In this document: positions 31,371-43,285 of the stretch, one piece after another
Layout: every line of letters begins with the position of its first letter
How positions within the stretch are numbered: position 1 is the first letter of the stretch
DNA from: Rugalucina vietnamica
Taxonomy: Eukaryota > Mollusca > Bivalvia > Lucinida > Lucinidae
NCBI GenBank assembly: GCA_964017185.1
Contig: OZ024869.1
Coordinates: 52,044,761 to 52,108,760, forward strand
DNA length: 64,000 nucleotides
Reading direction: 5' to 3'
Program-made: the position numbers and the translations under genes
Notes under the pieces: generated by a model
Databases searched by the model: none
Told to the model about the DNA's origin: nothing
The model's input: the letters and a program-made list of their open reading frames with translations, nothing else

Positions 31371-33932
31371 ATGGCTAAACAAGTACAAGCTTCTTGCAAA
31401 GAACTGTCAGTTCCTGAAAATCTAGACCTGTTTGCTAAGTCTAATGAGCCGTCAAATAATAATGACAATGCCCAAGTCTATTCTACTAGAAGCTATGCCC
31501 TGAATATTAATAGAGCCTTGCGTCATAAAATTGATTCTTGCGACAAAGTCAACGTTGAATATGAAGTCACAGGGGGTGGCATTAGGGGTTCAATGGACAC
31601 TGGCACATTTGAACTGTTCCGCCTGGCATGCTCAGCATTCTATAAGGGGCTACCGACGAGTGAGGGGAGAAGCGTGATTGATTACAGTGAGGACCGGCAT
31701 CGCAGAGCTATTGTGCAGCAAACATATAAAGTCGAGCGTCCATACAATGGAGAGCAGTTGGGGTATACACTGAACCTGTACACAACCAAGAACAAATTGT
31801 TACTAAATGGCAAAGACATTGACCAATTTATGGACCGGCACCTTCCCATTATACATGAAATAATGTTAAAACCAATCCGCGATGGACAGCTCCGCAGCGT
31901 TTCACATTTTAACGAAATTCTCAGTTCTCAGATTAATAAGGTGCTACAGCAGAGACAAGCGCAGAAGCAACCGACTGATGTTAATACAAATGGTGAGGCG
32001 AGTTTGTCACAGCTGCCAGAGACTGCGGAGAGTGCCGATAACATACAATGTCCCAGGTGTAGAAAGAACTGCTACCGTCGGAGTGCATTTTGTGAGATTG
32101 GTTCACACTGGATCCATTATGGGTGTGATAAACTTAGTGAATCAGATATACAGAGGCTTACCAATGATAAAGGATTTATTTACAACTGCAAACGTTGTGC
32201 AGCAAGTGAGAATACTTTACGCAAGCACCCAGTTGGTACTACTAGTCCAAGGGAAGTAATAGGCCCAGATACACATAAGAATGGTAAACAATTGCCTGGA
32301 GCTTCGAATAAACCTGTGCCCAACCAACAGATTGTAGCAGGTGATATAATCAACCAGACTTCCGCTGATGTCGATTCAGGCGTCATTATGCCTGATATTC
32401 AGGGCAAAAACAAGGACTGTCGAACCCAAGCTGAGGCAATATTGGATGATGGGAATGACGCCACCTGTGCTGTTTGCCTAGGGAATATCATCGAAACTCC
32501 AAACAGATGTAGCAAATGCTTATCCATGTGTCACGATTCCTGCCTTGCTGCTACAGATGCTGATACTGATGCTAGTATTTGCCTTACCTGTCATGCAACG
32601 GAGGCTCAGATAAAGCATGGTGAAGAAATACAAGGAGCCCACATCAATAGAGACGCAGATGCCACCTTGGTTCCCAGGCAAGCTAGTAGCATGTCATGTT
32701 CCAGTGGAGACAAAACACAAGTGAAGGATGGGGCAGAGGATGGGATGACCTTGAAATTCCAAGAATCGTCTCAATGCACAAACAAGAATCAGGAATGTAT
32801 CTCTAGTGTACAAGGGGGGGCAAAGGTGAAAAGTTCTTTCAATCCCACCAATAAAGATAAATCAATGAATGATAAAGCAGTTATCAAGTTGCGAGAAGTT
32901 CGACAGCTTGAAGGAAAGCTGAAGAAGTGGGAAGAAGATCTGAAGGTCAGAGAGGCAAAGTTGAATAGTAGTTCAGTTGACGCACGTAGGCTCGAAGAGT
33001 ATTTGTCCAGAACTGAAGCACGTAATGTTGAGCAAGAGGAAACCATTAGAACTCTTCATAGAAAGATCAGTCTTCTAGAAAATGAACTTAATAGCTTAAA
33101 GGGGACACATAGGCCTCCTGATACATGTCAATTTGTGAAGTGGACAAATGCTTCTGGCCCCAATGATCCACCACACCAGGGGCCCGCGGGAAATTCTCAA
33201 GATACAGGGAACGGCTATGCATACACCAGAGAAACAACCGATCTTGTGATAGGCTTGCACCAGCAAGTAACCCGTTTTGTGTTAAACAAAGTGTCCCGGC
33301 AGCTTACGCAGATGGAGATTATGGATCATGCCCAGTGTATGCCATCAGTCCCTGTTGGTGGTTGGCAGAGCAGTGTCAACAGTCAGATCAAGTCCCCACA
33401 GCAAAACACCTATCAACCTCCTATGTATAGCATGCCACAGAGGCAATCGTCACAACATTCTTTCCATAATGAACCCCAAACGACCTATGTTCCTTCAAAC
33501 CACAGTAACATAGATAAAACTGTTACAACAGGTGAGCCGATTAACCAGGTACATGTACAGTTGAAGCAGGCATCATCTTCACTCCCTGTAGACCGGAGGG
33601 AGAGATTATCCAAGCGAGATGTCAATGCCCAGGGTCAGGCTCCAGAACGCGGAGCGAGGCGAACAAACAGTCAAACAGCGAGGTCAGCGAAGCGGGGCAT
33701 GCATGTCACAGAGGCATGCACTGGTACTGGCCACAGCCTCAGCGGAGGAGTATGTAACAGCAATAGAACAAACGAGGCCATGGAGAATGATGATTCTATA
33801 CTATTTGCCCAAGTCATGGGACAACCAGTCTTCTATGGTAACCCAGTGTCACCTGCCATACCTCCACAGCAGCATACATCTACGACTGCTTCTTTTTTAG
33901 AGATGGGTCGGCCTGCAAGGGCAAGGAGATAG
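31371..33932 (+). CDS. LINE ORF1 with two PHD-like zinc fingers and coiled coil
   Basis: The frame is 853 residues. A first Cys/His cluster at about 224-275 (CPRCRKNCYRRSAFCEIGSH, then YNCKRC) and a second at about 364-408 (CAVCLGNIIETPNRCSKCLS, then CLTC) have PHD/RING-like spacing. A charged heptad-like helix at about 505-575 (REVRQLEGKLKKWEEDLKV) predicts a coiled coil. The C-terminus is Gln/Ser-rich and basic. This is an expected layout for a nucleic-acid chaperone that packages LINE RNA. ORF2 follows after about 60 bp. The frame is intact. Confidence 0.85.
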   Translation: MAKQVQASCKELSVPENLDLFAKSNEPSNNNDNAQVYSTRSYALNINRALRHKIDSCDKVNVEYEVTGGGIRGSMDTGTFELFRLACSAFYKGLPTSEGRSVIDYSEDRHRRAIVQQTYKVERPYNGEQLGYTLNLYTTKNKLLLNGKDIDQFMDRHLPIIHEIMLKPIRDGQLRSVSHFNEILSSQINKVLQQRQAQKQPTDVNTNGEASLSQLPETAESADNIQCPRCRKNCYRRSAFCEIGSHWIHYGCDKLSESDIQRLTNDKGFIYNCKRCAASENTLRKHPVGTTSPREVIGPDTHKNGKQLPGASNKPVPNQQIVAGDIINQTSADVDSGVIMPDIQGKNKDCRTQAEAILDDGNDATCAVCLGNIIETPNRCSKCLSMCHDSCLAATDADTDASICLTCHATEAQIKHGEEIQGAHINRDADATLVPRQASSMSCSSGDKTQVKDGAEDGMTLKFQESSQCTNKNQECISSVQGGAKVKSSFNPTNKDKSMNDKAVIKLREVRQLEGKLKKWEEDLKVREAKLNSSSVDARRLEEYLSRTEARNVEQEETIRTLHRKISLLENELNSLKGTHRPPDTCQFVKWTNASGPNDPPHQGPAGNSQDTGNGYAYTRETTDLVIGLHQQVTRFVLNKVSRQLTQMEIMDHAQCMPSVPVGGWQSSVNSQIKSPQQNTYQPPMYSMPQRQSSQHSFHNEPQTTYVPSNHSNIDKTVTTGEPINQVHVQLKQASSSLPVDRRERLSKRDVNAQGQAPERGARRTNSQTARSAKRGMHVTEACTGTGHSLSGGVCNSNRTNEAMENDDSILFAQVMGQPVFYGNPVSPAIPPQQHTSTTASFLEMGRPARARR

Positions 33933-33989
33933 GAGCGGCTGATAATGGACATCCAAAACACACACCTGTAAATAAAACATGTAATCAAA

Positions 33990-36900
33990 CTATACCTGTA
34001 AATACAAATATAAAGAATGAACTCAAGATAGTTACGTTCAATTGTAAAAATATGGAGACAGCTGGACCTGCTTTCGAGGCGTTATCCAGGGATACGGATG
34101 TGGTACTTGTACAAGAGCACTGGTACTTTGATTGCCAGTTACATCGGTTGAATACAGTATCTAGTGAGTACATTGGTCAGGGCAAGGCAGTGGACATAGG
34201 GGACCCCATACTCCCACTTCAGATGCCACGCGGCTATGGGGGAACAGCTGTGCTATGGAAGCGTGGCATAGACCATCTGATGGTGGGGCTACCCGATGGG
34301 GGGAACCGTATACAGTGTGTGGGGAAATGAGGCGGTCGGAACCCTTACTTCTTGTATCGGTGTACATGCCATGTAGGGGTCTTCAAGGCTGCGTCGAGGA
34401 ATATGAGGATACGCTTATCCAGCTGAATGAAGTACTCAGTAAATACAGTAATTCCCATAGGATAATCATTGGTGGGGATTTTAATGAAGACATCACAGTA
34501 CCAAATAACTCGAATCGGTGCCAATTGCTGAAGCAGTTTCTGTCAGACGGTAATTTGAACTTTCACTCAGACGGTAAAACCTATGTGGGTCCCAATGGAG
34601 CAGAGACAAGTACAATTGATTATATCTTTCATGACAAGCGGATGAAGGCCAGGTTGTTGTCAACGACTCGACTCGAATCTTTACATGAGAATGTATCAGA
34701 TCATATTCCTGTTGCCTGTACATTCAGACACAGTGTTCAGCAGTTTTGCCATACCAGTGAGAAGTCAGATATGCCAAGCAGGGTGAAATGGGATAAAATA
34801 GACAAGGAGCTCTATCAATCTACAGTTACGACAAAGCTGTTGGAGATGTGCTGTGATGATTCCTTTACCCTGGATACACAAGAGCGAAAGATCAACGATG
34901 TTCTTGTGGAGGCGGTCAACGAGGTCAAACCGAAGGCTGTCAAGAGACACAGGAAAGCCCGTCTTAAAGTTTGGACTCCGGAGATCAAAAGCGCAATAAA
35001 CGCCAAGAAAAAGGCATTCTGGGAATGGAAGCAACACAGCAGACCAAACCAAGAGGGCAACATATACATGTTAAACAAGAAACTGGCAACTAGACATCTC
35101 AGACGACTTTGTAGAGTGGAGTCAGCTAGTGTCCGGGGAGCCGCACGCCAACAGATTCTTGATGCGAGAGCAAGTGATACCAAAACATTCCACAAACTGA
35201 TTGACAAGCAGCGAGGCAGGCTTAGCTTATGTGTAAATGAACTTCATGTTGGGGATGCTACCTACAGTACAGCCTCTGGTGTCCTTCAGGGCTGGAGAGA
35301 GCACTTCAGTAACCTCGCAACACCTGACCCAACAACGAAGTGTGACCATGTCTACCAGGAGCTGGTCAGAACTGAGGTGCCAGAAATTGCAGATATCTGT
35401 ACACATATATCCAAGTCAGCACCGACCACTGATAGTGTTACTGCAGAGGAAGTAGAGATGGCTATCTCTTCCTTGAATAAGGGAAAGGCTGCGGACGCAT
35501 ATGGTGTGGTTGCGGAGCATATTCTATATGGTGGAGACCAACTACTTCACATGCTCACTAGAGTTGTCAACAGGCTATTCACTGCCGGAATGATACCAGA
35601 TTCACTTAAACTTGGCATACTGACTCCAGTCTACAAGAGGAAGGGTCTGAATACTGAAGCAAAGAACTATAGAGGAATAACCATCTTACCAGTCATTACC
35701 AAAATACTAGAAGCTGTCCTAAGGAGTAAGATTCAGCCAATAATCGACAAGCATCAGAACGCCTTGCAGAGAGGGTTTACAAAGAACTCGTCACCAATGA
35801 ATTGTTCATTGATAATTGAAGAATCTCTCCGCGAACAGCGTGACAGACATCAACCACTTTACATCACGTTCCTGGATGCCAAGGCTGCGTTTGATGTTGT
35901 GTGTCACGACAGCCTGCTGAGGAAGCTGTATCATATGGGTGTTGAGGGAGCCCCATGGTTGCTGATTCGATCATTACATGAGGGTAGCACAACGGCTATC
36001 AAGTGGGAAGGATCCATCTCCGAGCCATTCCAGGTGCACCAGGGCGTAAAGCAGGGTGGGGTGTTAAGTACAGATCTCTACAAGGTGTACAATAATCGTA
36101 GCTTAGATCGGCTAGCTATCACCAGAGGGGGTTTCCGTATTGGTGAAATTTGTTGTGCTGCTCCCACTTGTGCTGACGACACCGCCCCAATGAGTGAAGA
36201 ATTATCTCCCCTGCAGTCTCTTGTGTCAGAGGCAGAGGACTTCAGCATCATGGAACATTTTGTAATACAGCCTGTCAAGAGTGTGGTATTGCCTGTTCCA
36301 TACCATACACGGAAGCACCAGGACAGTAGTATCCGGATTAAAGTAGATGGAAAGGATCTGCCAGTAGTGACAGAGACAATGCACATGGGAATAATGCGCT
36401 CAGCCAACACGCAAGAGTCTGCTGTTCAAGAGAATATAAAGAAAGCTAGAAGAACTATCTACAGTTTGATGGGGGCTGGGCTGCATGGAGAGAATGGTCT
36501 TGATCCGGATACATCCATACATCTACTTCAAACATATGTTATACCGATTCTTGTCTATGGGATGGAGGTGGTTTTGCCTACAGGTAGCTACTTAGAGAAA
36601 TTGGACAAAGTTCATAAGAAATTCATGAAGCAGATCATGTCGCTGCCCCAGAATGTCGCAGATCCGGCTATATACATCATCTCAGGATCACTCCCTGTGG
36701 AAGCCATTATCCATACAAGAGCGTTGAGTTTGTATGGCAGTGTTGCTCGGTTGGCTGAAGAGTCTGTGGAAAAACAACTAGCGAGAAGACAACTCAGTGT
36801 GAAGGTATACAGAGGTGAAAGTTGGTTTGTCGAGATCAGACGGTTATGTGTCAGATACAGTCTGCCGGATCCTTATACACTCTTAGATATTCCTCCAACA

Positions 36901-37470
36901 AAATACCAATGGAAGAAAGCAGTTCAAAAGGCAGTGTTCACCTACTGGGTCAATACGCTGAAACAAAGAGCCTCACTTTTTACGAGCCTGGAGTTCCTGT
37001 GTGTAGATAGCTTTTGGCCAGGGAAAAAGCATCCTTTGATACAGAATGTAGGGTGTGTAAGTGATGTCCCTAGAATCCACACGAAACTTAAACTGGTCAC
37101 CGGAGTCTATGTTCTGCAAGTCAACAGAGCCCGCTTTAACCAGAATCTTATTGATACCAGATGTCAACTCTGTTTTCATGCTGATGAAACAGTTGCCCAC
37201 TTCCTTTTGGATTGCCCTGTGTTGGATCCTGTAAGGCGACCGGCGTTGGAGGCCATAACCCGCATAGGACGAGAGCTGCATTGTCCCACGGACTCTGACA
37301 ATCTGCTTCAGCTTATACTGGATAGTAGTTGCTTCACTAACATTGCCAGGGACATGGTCAGTCATGGATCATACAGAGACCTTGATATGCAAACCAGACG
37401 CCTGTGTCATACCCTCCATATTGAACGATATAAGAGACTTGCTTTAATCCCCAAACGAACTAGAAAATAA
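33990..37470 (+). pseudogene. LINE ORF2 endonuclease-RT, one frameshift
   Basis: The APE endonuclease starts ELKIVTFNCKNMETAG (34019) and continues through VLVQEHWYFDCQL. The frame shifts at about 34310-34327, then resumes with LLLVSVYMPCRG, GGDFNED and SDHIPVACTF. RT has ILTPVYKRKG, YITFLDAKAAFDVV, HQGVKQGGVLSTDLY and the active-site box TCADDTA, with Cys where Tyr or Phe is usual. A C-terminal CQLCFHADETVAHFLLDC finger precedes the stop. The rest of the 1071-residue second frame is open, so this single lesion is the main defect, unless it is an assembly error. Clade unassigned. Confidence 0.85.
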
Positions 37471-37740
37471 ATCCTATGGTAAGAGATGTACCGAAGCACA
37501 CACCAGCATGAAATAGCTTAAAATGGGTGTTTTTGGAGTTGTAAATAGGGTGAAGGGCATTGAAGAGTAACCACATACATCTAATCCACTTCGAGAGAAG
37601 GTGTCCCTTGACTGGGAGAATTTATACAACAACAACAACAACAACAACATGGCGACCTATTTTCGCACAGTTGTCGTAAATCGGATACGATCACTTAGAT
37701 ATTAGCTGCGTGCTATTAGTAAGTATAATATCAATGAAAA

Positions 37741-37979
37741 GCAGATACATCAAAGTTTGGGAAAATTTAAATATGAGTTTGATATTTTGAAAAGTGTACT
37801 AGTAAACTAATTAGAAATTACAAAGTTTGCGTGACAAAATGGCGCACTGTTTTTTTTAAAACGAAAATCGACGGTGGCGCTTCGGAACACTTTACAGCTT
37901 TATTTGAGCTTTCTACCAATAATTATTTTGTTTACTTTATACGTTAATGGTAAATCTTCAAGTTAACATATGTGAAACC
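37741..37979. repeat. Dispersed repeat, copy 2 (partner 25710-25948)
   Basis: Same orientation and nearly full-length match to copy 1, including ATTATTTTGTTTACTTTATA. No terminal repeats visible. Confidence 0.85.
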
Positions 37980-38439
37980 TTAGTACGAGCTATACTGCCA
38001 GTTTGTCAGGGCGATTTTTTTCCGGGAAATTTACGACTCACATTTAGCCTACAAATTCGTTTCAGTGGTTTCTTTTTCCTACGTTTTTTTCCCGAAATTA
38101 AAAGGTTTTCGTTTGAAAATTGGTTTTAAAACTGTCTGTGTTGATGATGGTAGACTTTGTGCACTTAATTTTCCTTATTTGTCAATTCGAATGCAATCAA
38201 TATTTGGGGTTATTTAATAAAAACTCTAACAGGTGTGATTTATTTTATTTCAAAATGGAGACATACACTATGAAAATATTGACTGCTTCGGCTTAGCAGA
38301 CAGGTAAAAGTGGCATAGTACATAGTCAATATTTCATGATCGATCTCCATTGAGCATACCGTCCTTTCGATATAGGGTCATCAATATAGGGTCCTTGTTA
38401 TCATTAATAAAACCATTTTTACTAGGAGAGTTACTCTAG

Positions 38440-38477
38440 GAGACTCACTCACTCACTCGCTCGCTCGCTCGCTCACT
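38440..38477. repeat. (CACT/CGCT)n microsatellite
   Basis: Alternating CACT and CGCT tetramers abut the left edge of the broken LINE. Bases 37980-38439 hold no recognisable gene. Confidence 0.9.
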
Positions 38478-38575
38478 CCACTAAAATTTGCAAAGGAAAA
38501 ATACTTCAACGGTTACTCAATACTCGATCTGTCCAAGAAAATTTCAATCTCATTACATCTTTTATTCACCATTTT

Positions 38576-38686
38576 TGCATTATCGGCTGGTTACCTGCTG
38601 ACAAAAATCAATATTGGAAAAACCAATATTTCCAATATTGATTTTTTTAAAGCTGGGAACCAGCGGATAATGCAAAAAAAATGTGA
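38576..38686. mobile_element. Hairpin MITE inside the CR1 fragment
   Basis: CATTTTTGCATTATCGGCTG and its inverse bracket an AATATTGG-rich centre. ATTCA lies on both sides (target duplication), and removal restores the LINE sequence TTTATTCAGGAATC. Confidence 0.8.
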
Positions 38687-38811
38687 ATTCAGGAATCGGC
38701 AGATAAACATATCCCCTCAAAAACTAGTCGCTCAGTTTCTTCTGTCCCTTGGATAACACCTGAAATAAGAAGGAATTAAGACACTTCAGAGAGACATTAA
38801 TCGTTTAGGCA

Positions 38812-39592
38812 GTTCTACATCTACATCTACATCTACATCAATACGTTGAACCGTCACAATTGACTATTACTCTACGGGATGACTTCTTGTGGTAATGCTA
38901 GGAAGGATGAAAAATAAGAGAATAAAGACAGATAGAAGCAATGTACAAGCATAATAAGAGTAAATAATTAGATTGGTTAAATCATTACAAATAATGATAA
39001 ATGGGGTAATGATAATATAAGACATACAAGATAAAAAAAAAAGACAGAAGGAAGAAAGTTTTCCCAGGTGCCTTTGGCTCACCATGTAGAGACCAAACTG
39101 CCTTCCTTGCAGGTACCAGGGCCCTTACGTCCCCGACAGCATAGCTCCCCACCTTGGCAAGTTATTCACCATCTGGGCCCCTACCTAACTTCACTTAGAA
39201 TAACAGGGTGGATAACCCCTCCTTGAAAGATATCAAAGAAGGGGCCTCAGCAACAGTTGCTGGTAATGAGTTCCACACGGGTACTGTACGGGGGAAAAAG
39301 CTGAATTTAAATGGATCTCAGTCAGGGGAGAAGTGTCTGTATTTCTTCTTGTGTGCTGATCTTGTTCTGCTCGTTGAATGAATCAAGTAGTTGGCTTCCG
39401 GGATGTCAATCAAGTTGTTAACCACTTTGTAGAATAAGGTTAGCTGGATCTTGGTTCTCCTGGACTCAAGTGACTCCAACTGCAGGAGCTGAAGCATGGA
39501 CTCGACACTGCTTGTGTATCCAAAGCGGCGTGTAGTGTACCGGGCAGCTCTTTTTTGCACCATCTCAAGCTTCTCTACTTGTTTCAGTTGTA
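38812..39592 (-). pseudogene. 3' fragment of a second LINE (L2/CR1-like) inserted in the CR1 fragment
   Basis: Minus-strand frame 39591-39195 encodes LEMVQKRAARYTTRRFGYTS, YKVVNNLIDIP, a TGA in place of a likely CGA codon at about 39316, then FKFSFFPRTVPVWNSLPATV and a natural stop at 39195. The 3' UTR runs to a (CTACAT)n tail at 38812-38838. Similar sequences CAGTTCTA and CAGTTGTAG at the two edges look like a diverged target duplication. Confidence 0.8.
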
Positions 39593-40500
39593 GAGCAAGG
39601 AAATGGGGAATGAGATTTCAACCCGTCAAATGCAACATGATGCAGCTGACAAATAAACGGTCTAGTAAGATACAAGCTAACTACACCCTTGAGGGCACTG
39701 TACTGGAAAACATTGAAAGCATAAAATACCTGGGTGTAACTATCACAAATGATTTGAAATGGAATACCCATATTTCCAATGTTTGTACAAAGGCTAACAG
39801 AATCTTGAGGAGACAGTTGTATTCTTGTCCCCCAGATGTGAAAGAAGCAGCTTATAAAGGACTGGTGCGACCGGTCTTGGAATATGGAAGCTCAGTTTGG
39901 GACCCTCACACTCACGGCCTCCAGGAAGAACTGAAAAGGTCCAAAATCGTGCGGCAAGGTTTGTGACTGGAAATTATGTTTTTGAAACTGGGAGCATGAC
40001 TGGCATTTTAGGTCAATTGAAATGGGAATCTCTTAAGAAAAGGAAGAAGGATAGTAGACTTATTTTGCCATACAAAGGTCTAAGGGGTAAAGCCAGAATA
40101 CCCACAGATGACCTTATCCCGAAGAATAGGCGTTGTAGAAATCAACACTCTTTGGCTTTTCAGATACCTTCAGCTAGCAAAGAAGCGTACAAAAGTAGTT
40201 TCTTTCCGCAGACTATCAGACTAAATTTAGCCACCCATCCCACACCTGAGGTGATGATCAGAAATTGGTTGACTCAGTATCAGAAGATAGGGACTGGAAT
40301 GACAGGCCTGATTCTCTGGTGAAATAATGTCATTTGGCGTGTCACCAGTAAACTATTCAGATTCTTATCTCCTCTGCTGAAATGTCTGATGACTGTGTGT
40401 CTCTTGTGAGAGCCAAGGTCTAGTTTCCCTCCTGGCGCACCCCTGGCGTATCACCAGTAAACCATTCAGATTCAATTTCAGATTCAGACTCACTCTCTCA

Positions 40501-40912
40501 CTCACTCAATTTACATTTGACGGTGCGACACCTTAGGCGGGAAATAAAAAACGGAAGGTCCGAGTCGACCCGATATCTAAATAATTTGCGGTATCCCGTA
40601 AGACTAATTTGGTCCGTGCTGGAAAAAAAAATCAAATAGGAGGTATTTTAATTTTAATTATTTTATATACGCCTATTATAGCCTTTTCTTATTCTTTCAC
40701 GAAGGGCATTTAATTGCTGCATTTAGTCATCGCTGCCCTGGCTCTCCGTAAAATCCCTGAAATTCATGCTGTTTGGTTTTTTAGTCGAATCACAACAAAA
40801 AGTTGAAAAACTGTCTTTGTCAGGATCTTACTGAATGGAATCTGAAAGTGATGACAGTGGGTCTTCCCCAGGAGATTAAATGGTCAGTATGCAATGGTAC
40901 CGCTCCAAACTA
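40501..40912. other. Unassigned sequence
   Basis: No gene or recognised repeat was found between the LINE tail and the SINE. Confidence 0.5.
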
Positions 40913-41250
40913 GGGAAGCGAGATAGCCGAGTGGTTAGCGCACTGGCTTCTTGTGCTAGAGGTCCCGAGCGATCCCCGCCGGCGGCGAGGAAAATTTGTT
41001 GGTCCGAGCTTGCTTCCCTTCGTGTCATTTGCAGGAATGACATGATACAGTGCGCCGTTCTTCGGATCGGGACGTTAACTGGAGGCCCCCTGTGCAGGGA
41101 CAGCCATCCCCTGTGCAGGTTAAAGATCCCTACACAGGTTCTATCCTCATGCATGTAGGCTCATCCTGCAAACACACCGGAGTGTACAATGTACACCTCC
41201 CAAGAATAATCAGAAATTGATTGATGGGAGTAACAGGAAAACAAAAACAA
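40913..41250 (+). mobile_element. tRNA-derived SINE, copy 2
   Basis: It is about 90 percent like copy 1 by eye, but the B box is damaged (GGTCCCGAGCGATCCCC, lacking GGTT), so internal pol III initiation is doubtful. Confidence 0.85.
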
Positions 41251-41342
41251 ACTGAGGAATGGCTGTCTTAAACCATTCCATATCTTCAATAAAATAGTCT
41301 TATGACTATGCAGTGAAGCAGCTACGGGTAATGGCTGTCTAT

Positions 41343-43285
41343 CCACAGGCGCTCGACGACTGGACTCATTTTTTTTTTTTTTTTTTTGCATTTTCACCCG
41401 TTTGGAGACCCTTACGATATGTTCATGCAATTATTTTACCTTTAAAACCTTTTCTATCAATCCTCAATCAACCCTCGTCTATGGGCTACTATATAGACAA
41501 GGTCGGAAACGCGGTGTCCTAGTTTAATTGGGGTCATGGGATTCCCCGCATCTCAAACTCGTACTTCACCCTTTACCGTTATTTCAATGCTGAGTGTCTA
41601 CTTATGAGCGACTATGTAAAAGGTCTCACCCATTGCCTTCGTCAAAAATAAGCATAGTCGCCCGTAAACTTATATTTTATACCACCACCTGTCTACTTGG
41701 ATGGGATCCCGAATGTTTTTGTATGGTGACCTTTCGTTTCTAGAAATCAGTGGAAGGTCACTGTAAATATCGTATGAAAGAATCAATCTTACTGGATAAT
41801 TGTATTGCATTGTTGCCATGACATACATGTGATGAGCTCCTGGTGTGGAAGTGGGAGATTTGGATTTCATTTCAGGGAGATTGGGGTCTACTTCAGGGAG
41901 ATTATGTGTCGTCATCTAAAATGCACGATTTTGCATGTTTTCATGCAACACCATCATTGTTTCTGTCAAATTTGAAGCAATTTGCTTTCCCCTATCTCCC
42001 CCCCCCCCCCCCCCCGCCACCCTAGTTTCAAAATGCATAATGGTACTGTAATCAGCTTATCCTTGTGTCTCATGTAATCATGAAAGCTAAAGGGGTAACC
42101 TGAACCATAAGAAGAGGCAGGGGATATTCCAAGTGTTATACTGTTGAAGCAGCAATGCTTGATCATGCAGAAATCTGTCAACTGAATGTCCATTTTCAGC
42201 TGATTTTTCTGTCTGATTCCAAATAAAAGTGTTTGCAAGTGCAATTTTATACAAGTATATATCTATCTCACTTTAAAAAGTTAAAAGAAATTAAACTGTA
42301 TTGCCTGTACTAACCAAGAAAATGAAAAATCGATCCCAGACACAAAAATTTCTACTTTCATTTTTGAAATGTTTACACTAGCCAAGGCCAAGGTCAACGG
42401 TGTACAGGTAAAATTTTTCCACTATCAATTTGACATATTGGCGGGAAATTTTACCCTGCGTTTACACTTTGAACAGGTACCTTTGTGGATGCTTGGGCCA
42501 ATTTAACGCCTCGCTGCACCCAATACCCCTAAAGTGACACCACTAATTGTTGTTTCCCTCCTTTGTAATTACGTAACAGACACTACTTAATCCCTTTGTG
42601 ACTTTTGTCTGTAAAGTGATTACCGTATTTTTCTGCCCTAAATGGACAGTTTGGAAAAAAATATGATAGGAAAATTCAGCATCCGGGAGATTCTAGAGGC
42701 TTTCCTGGAGGCCGGGATATGGTCCTTATTTCCTGGATCCTCCCGGACGATCCGGGAGGAATCACATGTATGCCATGACACTAGATCACAAAGTGTTTTG
42801 ATTGGATATTAAATCAGCAACCTATGAAAACCAACGTAACACATATCACGTGCTGGCGTAACACGTCGTGTGACCAGTGTATTTATAGTAATGTCACGGC
42901 TAGATTGCCGATTTCATTCGGGATGTCCTCCAATTCTGTAGAATGCTTTAATTGTTAGTTTTTACGGGCGGTGGTGCTTATTTTGAATGAAGGCAATGGT
43001 CGAGATCTTTTACAAAGACACTCATGTATTGACAGCCAGCATTGAAATAACGGTAAAGGGTGAAGTATGAGTTTGAGATGCGGGGAATCCCATGACCCCA
43101 ATTAAACTAGGACACCGCGTTTCCGACCTTGTCTATATAGTAGCCCATAGACGAGGGTTGATTGAGGATTGATAGAAAAGGTTTTAAAGGTAAAATAATT
43201 GCATGAACATATCGTAAGGGTCTCCAAACGGGTGAAAATGCAAAAAAAAAAAAAAAAAATGAGTCCAGTCGTCGAGCGCCTGTGG
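41343..43285. mobile_element. 1.9-kb element with about 310-bp terminal inverted repeats
   Basis: Left arm 41343-41655 and right arm 42975-43285 are near identical inverted copies beginning CCACAGGCGCTCGACGACTG, including a poly-T/poly-A tract. Both ends are flanked by TCTAT, a 5-bp target duplication. The middle (41656-42974) has a poly-C tract at 42000-42015 and no transposase frame, so it is non-autonomous. Confidence 0.85.

Larger units (their letters stand above)
30930..37651 (+). mobile_element. Nearly full-length two-ORF LINE
   Basis: The 3' end is an AAC run (37627-37651) after the ORF2 stop. The 5' end is placed near 30930 because an AAAAATGGCGTC motif sits there, like YY1-type sites at LINE 5' ends; this is tentative. 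A 5' UTR of about 440 bp leads to ORF1 (31371) and ORF2 (about 33990-37470). There is one frameshift in ORF2. Confidence 0.75.
38478..40500 (+). pseudogene. Broken CR1-like LINE fragment with two nested insertions
   Basis: It is the same family as 27785-30495. Segment 38478-38575 and 38687-38780 match the linker region (AAATTTGCAAAGGA, SRSVSS, PWxTxEIRR), then jump by an internal deletion of about 1.1 kb to TLQRDINRLGS (38781-38811). After an inserted LINE (38812-39592) it resumes ARKWGMRFQPVKCNMMQLTN (39594). A frameshift lies near 39930, two small insertions lie at about 40225-40290 and 40322-40367, and the tail is CAGATTC repeats. Not functional. Confidence 0.85.

Noticed and set aside
39496..39600. 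Head-to-head fusion of two LINEs by twin priming
   Set aside because: The plus-strand LINE resumes on the left side at 38781, so the minus-strand LINE is an insertion.
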